Positions 23,228 to 26,260 of a stretch of 26,260 bases of DNA are shown here, piece after piece. Both the position numbers and the translations under genes were made by a program. The first letter of the stretch is position 1. Each line of letters starts with the position of its first letter. The notes under the pieces were generated by a model. The model ran no database searches. It had not been told where the DNA came from and saw only the letters and a program-made list of their open reading frames with translations. The stretch is from an uncultured beta proteobacterium (GTDB lineage Bacteria > Pseudomonadota > Gammaproteobacteria > Burkholderiales > SG8-39), in contig CADEDU010000015.1 of NCBI GenBank assembly GCA_902826155.1, positions 1 through 26,260 on the forward strand. Direction: 5' to 3'.

Positions 23228-24172
23228 ATGGGTAAGCATCGGCTGTTCGTGATCGGTGCGCTGGTGGCGTTGATTGCATTCCCGCTCGTGGCCAAGGCGA
23301 TCGGGCAGGAGTTCTACATCAGCTTCGCGGCGCGGATCATGATCTACGCGATCGCCGCCTCCAGCCTCAATCTCATCCTGGGCAACGGCGGCATGGTGAG
23401 CTTCGGCCACGCGGCGTTTCTCGGCGCGGGCGCCTACACCGTGGGCATCCTCACGGTCGAGGGCGTGGCGAGCGCCTGGATCACCTGGCCGCTCGCGGTG
23501 CTGATCGCCGGACTGTTCGCCCTGGCGATCGGCGCGATTTCGCTGCGCACCCGTGGCGTGTACTTCATCATGATCACGCTCGCCTTCGCGCAGATGATGT
23601 ACTACATCTTTATCTCGATGAAGGAGTACGGCGGCGAAGACGGCCTGAACATGCCGTCGCGTTCCAGCGTCGGCTTCGGCCTGAACCTGAAGGACGATCT
23701 CACCTGGTACTACGTCGTGATGGTGCTGATGGTGGCCACGCTCTACGGCCTGCACCGGCTCGTCCACGCGCGCTTCGGCCGGGTGATCGAGGCGATCCGC
23801 ATGAACGAAGCGCGGATGGAAACCATCGGCTTCGCGACCTACCGCTACAAGCTCATCTGCTTCGTCATTGCCGGTGCGCTCGCCGGACTGGCCGGTGCGC
23901 TGCTCGCCAACCAGAATTCATTCGTCAGCCCGAAGCTGATCGACTGGGTGCAATCGGGTCAGCTGATGATCATGGTGATCCTGGGCGGCGTGGCTTATCT
24001 GTACGGCGGGGCGATCGGCGCATTGGTGCTGCTGCTGCTGGAGGAAGTGCTGTCGAGCTACACGATCTACTGGCAGCTGCCGGTGGGGATCATTCTCCTG
24101 GTCATCGTATTGCTTGCCCCGCAAGGCATCGGTGGCCTGCTGAGCAAGAAGCCGCAGATGAAGGGGCATTGA
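23228..24172 (+). CDS. livM: Branched-chain amino acid-type ABC transporter permease LivM
   Basis: A 314-aa permease with LivM signatures: MIYAIAASSLNLILGNGGMVSFGHAAFLGAGAYT near 38-71, ISLRTRGVYFIMITLAFAQMMYY near 106-129, the cytoplasmic coupling loop RVIEAIRMNEARMETIGF near 184-201, and AGLAGALLANQNSFVSP near 222-238. It forms the heterodimeric channel with LivH. GGGAGG near 23211 lies about 11 nt upstream of the ATG at 23228. Its TGA (24170-24172) abuts the GTG of LivG, so the two are coupled. Confidence 0.94.
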   Translation: MGKHRLFVIGALVALIAFPLVAKAIGQEFYISFAARIMIYAIAASSLNLILGNGGMVSFGHAAFLGAGAYTVGILTVEGVASAWITWPLAVLIAGLFALAIGAISLRTRGVYFIMITLAFAQMMYYIFISMKEYGGEDGLNMPSRSSVGFGLNLKDDLTWYYVVMVLMVATLYGLHRLVHARFGRVIEAIRMNEARMETIGFATYRYKLICFVIAGALAGLAGALLANQNSFVSPKLIDWVQSGQLMIMVILGGVAYLYGGAIGALVLLLLEEVLSSYTIYWQLPVGIILLVIVLLAPQGIGGLLSKKPQMKGH

Positions 24173-24937
24173 GTGAGCGCGATGCTCGACATTGCCGGGT
24201 TGAACAAGCGCTTCGGCGGCGTGGTCGCCACCGACGACGTGTCGCTCGACGTGCAGCCGGGCGAGATTCATGCGCTGATCGGTCCGAACGGCGCCGGCAA
24301 GACCACGCTCATCGCGCAGCTCTCCGGCGCACTGATGCCCGACACCGGTCGCATCACCTTCGCCGGCACCGAGATCACGCGCCGTTCGGCCCACGAGCGC
24401 GTGCATCTTGGCCTGGCGCGGTCCTACCAGATCACCAGCATCTTCCGACCGTTTTCGGTGCTCGACAACGTCGCGCTCGCGGTGCAGGCACGCAGCGGTT
24501 CGAGTCTGCGCTTCTGGCGGCCAGTGACCAGCGAGACTGCGCTGTTCGACGAAGCGCGTCGCATTCTCGAACGCGTCGGCTTGATCGATCGGGCGCAGGC
24601 GCTTGCGGGCAATCTCGCCCACGGCGAGCAGCGCCAGCTCGAAGTCGGCCTGGCGCTGGCAACGCAGCCCAAACTGGTGTTGCTCGATGAGCCGATGGCC
24701 GGCATGGGCCCGGAGGAGTCCGAGCGCATGATCCCGCTCATCCAGGCGCTCAAGGCGACCGTGTCGGTGCTGCTGGTCGAGCACGACATGAACGCGGTGT
24801 TTCGTCTCGCCGATCGCATCTCGGTGCTCGTCAACGGCCGCATCATCGCCACCGGCGCACCCGAGGCGATCCGCGCGAACGATGAAGTGAAGCGCGCCTA
24901 TCTCGGCGACGAAGCCACGAGCGAGGCGGATCGATGA
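24173..24937 (+). CDS. livG: ABC transporter ATP-binding protein LivG
   Basis: A 254-aa cytoplasmic ATPase. Walker A GPNGAGKT is at 37-44, the Q-loop region is near RSYQIT (83-88), the signature is the degenerate AHGEQRQLE (149-157) usual for LivG, Walker B KLVLLDE ends at D172-E173, and the switch histidine is in LVEHD (H204). The GTG at 24173 directly follows the LivM stop and has AAGGGG upstream; the ATG at 24182 is a possible alternative start. Its end overlaps LivF by ATGA. It works with LivF as the power unit of the importer. Confidence 0.94.
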   Translation: MSAMLDIAGLNKRFGGVVATDDVSLDVQPGEIHALIGPNGAGKTTLIAQLSGALMPDTGRITFAGTEITRRSAHERVHLGLARSYQITSIFRPFSVLDNVALAVQARSGSSLRFWRPVTSETALFDEARRILERVGLIDRAQALAGNLAHGEQRQLEVGLALATQPKLVLLDEPMAGMGPEESERMIPLIQALKATVSVLLVEHDMNAVFRLADRISVLVNGRIIATGAPEAIRANDEVKRAYLGDEATSEADR

Positions 24938-25647
24938 GCGCGCCGCTGCTGGGCGTGCGCCGGTTGGAAACCGCCTACGGCGCGAGCCAGGTGCTGTTCG
25001 GCATCGACTTCGAAATCCGCCAGGGCGAAGTCGCCACGCTGCTCGGCCGCAACGGCATGGGCAAGACCACCACGATCCGCTCGATCATGGGGCTCACGCG
25101 CGCGCGCGGTGGCGAGATCGAGTTCCGCGGCAAGCGGATCGAGGCCGAGGCGAGCGACCGGATCGCGCGTCTCGGTGTGGCCCTCGTCCCCGAAGGGCGG
25201 CAGATCTTTCCCAACCTGACCGTGCGCGAGAACCTCATCGCGTTTGCCGGCAACCGCAACGGCTCGTCCAATCCATGGACGCTGGAGCGCGTGTTCCAGT
25301 TTTTTCCGCGACTGGCCGAGCGCGAAACCAACATGGGCAACCAGCTCTCGGGCGGTGAGCAGCAGATGCTCGCCATCGGCCGCGCGCTGATGACCAATCC
25401 GTATCTGTTGATCCTCGATGAGGCCACCGAGGGCCTGGCGCCAATGATCCGCGAGGAGATCTGGCGCTGCCTGGCCGAACTCAAGGCCGCCGGTCAGACG
25501 ATCCTGGTGATCGACAAGTACATCGAGCGGCTGGTGCGCATCGCCGACCGGCACACGATCATCGAGCGCGGCCGCGTGGTGTGGCAGGGCGACTCGAAAA
25601 TGCTCAACGACGACCGGTCGCTGTGGCATCGTTATCTCGGTGTTTGA
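24934..25647 (+). CDS. livF: ABC transporter ATP-binding protein LivF
   Basis: A 237-aa cytoplasmic ATPase, second of the pair. Walker A GRNGMGKT is at 38-45, the VPEGRQIFPNLTVRENL Q-loop neighbourhood at 85-101, the canonical signature LSGGEQQ at 138-144, and Walker B YLLILDE ends at D162-E163. In the switch (H-loop) region most LivF proteins read VEQN and other ABC ATPases have histidine; here it is VIDKY with K195, an unusual residue. The start overlaps LivG by ATGA. This is the last gene of the operon; no strong terminator hairpin is visible after its stop. Confidence 0.93.
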   Translation: MSAPLLGVRRLETAYGASQVLFGIDFEIRQGEVATLLGRNGMGKTTTIRSIMGLTRARGGEIEFRGKRIEAEASDRIARLGVALVPEGRQIFPNLTVRENLIAFAGNRNGSSNPWTLERVFQFFPRLAERETNMGNQLSGGEQQMLAIGRALMTNPYLLILDEATEGLAPMIREEIWRCLAELKAAGQTILVIDKYIERLVRIADRHTIIERGRVVWQGDSKMLNDDRSLWHRYLGV

Positions 25648-25675
25648 TGCTTCAATGGCCGTTCGTGGTGAGCGA

Positions 25676-25716
25676 GTCGAACCACAAGCCACGCTACATA
25701 AGTTGAACCACCAAGC
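25676..25716 (+). repeat. Imperfect direct repeat between LivF and the CMD-like gene
   Basis: GTCGAACCACAAGC (25676-25689) and GTTGAACCACCAAGC (25702-25716) differ by one substitution and one inserted base, with starts 26 bp apart, in the 116-bp gap before the next gene. This could be a regulator site pair for the CMD-like gene or chance. A partly complementary CGTGGT precedes the first copy. Confidence 0.3.
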
Positions 25717-25763
25717 AGGATTGCGCCCGACATCCGATCTCCCAACTCACTCAGCGATTAACC

Positions 25764-26260
25764 ATGGCACCCAAGAAAACCGCGAAGAAGAAATCCCCGG
25801 CAACGCCCGCGCCGCGCCTCGTCCATCCCGACCTCGACAAGCTCAGCCCGGCACAGAAGGTCCTGCGCGATGCGATTGCGTCGGGGCCGCGCGGCAAATT
25901 CCAGATGGCTGGTCCGTTCGCCATCTTCATGGATGCACCCGAGTACGGCATGCGCGCTCAGGAACTCGGCGGCTACGTGCGCTTGAAGACGACGGTGCCG
26001 CCGCGTTTATCGGAGCTGGCGATCCTGTGCACCGCGCGCAAGTGGCGCGCACAGTACGAGTGGTACGCGCACGACCCCATCGCGCAGAGCGCGGGGGTAA
26101 AGGCCTCGACGGTGAGCGCGATCAAGGCCGGACGCCGCCCGGTCGGCGCCAAGGGCGACGAGCTGGCGATCTACGATTTCGTCGACGAGCTGTACGCGAA
26201 GCGCCGCGTGAGCGATGCCACGTACAAGAAGGTGCTGAAGATCCTGGGCACCCAGGGCAC
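25764..26260 (+). CDS. Carboxymuconolactone decarboxylase-like (AhpD/CMD fold) protein, 3' end outside window
   Basis: The first 165 residues are visible and the frame runs off the window. After a Lys/Pro/Ala-rich tail of about 20 residues the protein shows the CMD pattern: GPFAIFMDAPEYGMRAQELGG near 50-70, LSELAILCTARKWRAQYEWYAH at 82-103 (E84, C89, E99, H103), then a GVKASTVSAIKAGRRP helix-turn at 111-126. The paired cysteines of AhpD (CxxC) are absent, which favours a decarboxylase or hydrolase-like role over peroxidase support. In ring-degradation loci such proteins often process lactone or muconate intermediates, in line with the upstream oxygenases, but substrate is unknown. No Shine-Dalgarno is obvious before the ATG at 25764. 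Confidence 0.82.
   Translation, partial: MAPKKTAKKKSPATPAPRLVHPDLDKLSPAQKVLRDAIASGPRGKFQMAGPFAIFMDAPEYGMRAQELGGYVRLKTTVPPRLSELAILCTARKWRAQYEWYAHDPIAQSAGVKASTVSAIKAGRRPVGAKGDELAIYDFVDELYAKRRVSDATYKKVLKILGTQG

Overview
The window is GC-rich, tightly packed bacterial DNA. Gene content (a PrkA-YeaH-SpoVR stress triad, a Liv-type ABC transporter with several binding proteins, a Rieske oxygenase) and codon use fit a soil or water Pseudomonadota, most likely a betaproteobacterium near Burkholderiales. The taxon is an inference from style; no rRNA or tRNA is present to fix it. I recognise no insertion sequence, phage gene, tRNA or CRISPR array.

Layout. (1) 1-3952, plus strand: the end of prkA, then yeaH and ycgB/spoVR, a conserved stress-signalling triad. 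(2) 3960-5831, minus strand: beta and alpha subunits of a Rieske aromatic-ring-hydroxylating dioxygenase, divergent from a Tat-exported orphan binding protein (6069-7064) of the NMT1/THI5 type. (3) 7174-8865: a NicX-like extradiol dioxygenase (minus), divergent from a small Rid-family protein (plus). (4) 8922-10951, minus strand: a DMT-family exporter and a short MetE-like zinc methyltransferase. (5) 10998-13060, plus strand: a fumarate-reductase-like flavoprotein overlapping an unusually short [2Fe-2S] subunit. (6) 13132-18260, minus strand: an HKD phospholipase D/cardiolipin-synthase-like protein, two tandem paralogous QueG/reductive-dehalogenase-like double [4Fe-4S] proteins, and a D-lactate/glycolate-type FAD oxidase. 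(7) 18605-25647, plus strand: one Liv-type ABC transporter (two permeases, two ATPases) interleaved with three paralogous periplasmic binding proteins. (8) 25764 to the end: a partial carboxymuconolactone-decarboxylase-like gene.

Working together. Regions 2-8 read as a catabolic island: uptake by the three-receptor Liv system and perhaps the orphan Tat receptor, ring dihydroxylation by the Rieske oxygenase, ring opening by the NicX-like enzyme, and downstream handling by Rid, FAD/Fe-S redox enzymes and the CMD-like protein. The NicX likeness suggests an N-heteroaromatic or amino-aromatic substrate, but the other Nic enzymes are not in the window, so the substrate is unknown. The least conventional parts are the flavoprotein/mini-[2Fe-2S] pair, the tandem QueG-like pair with a PLD protein, and the three-receptor transporter.
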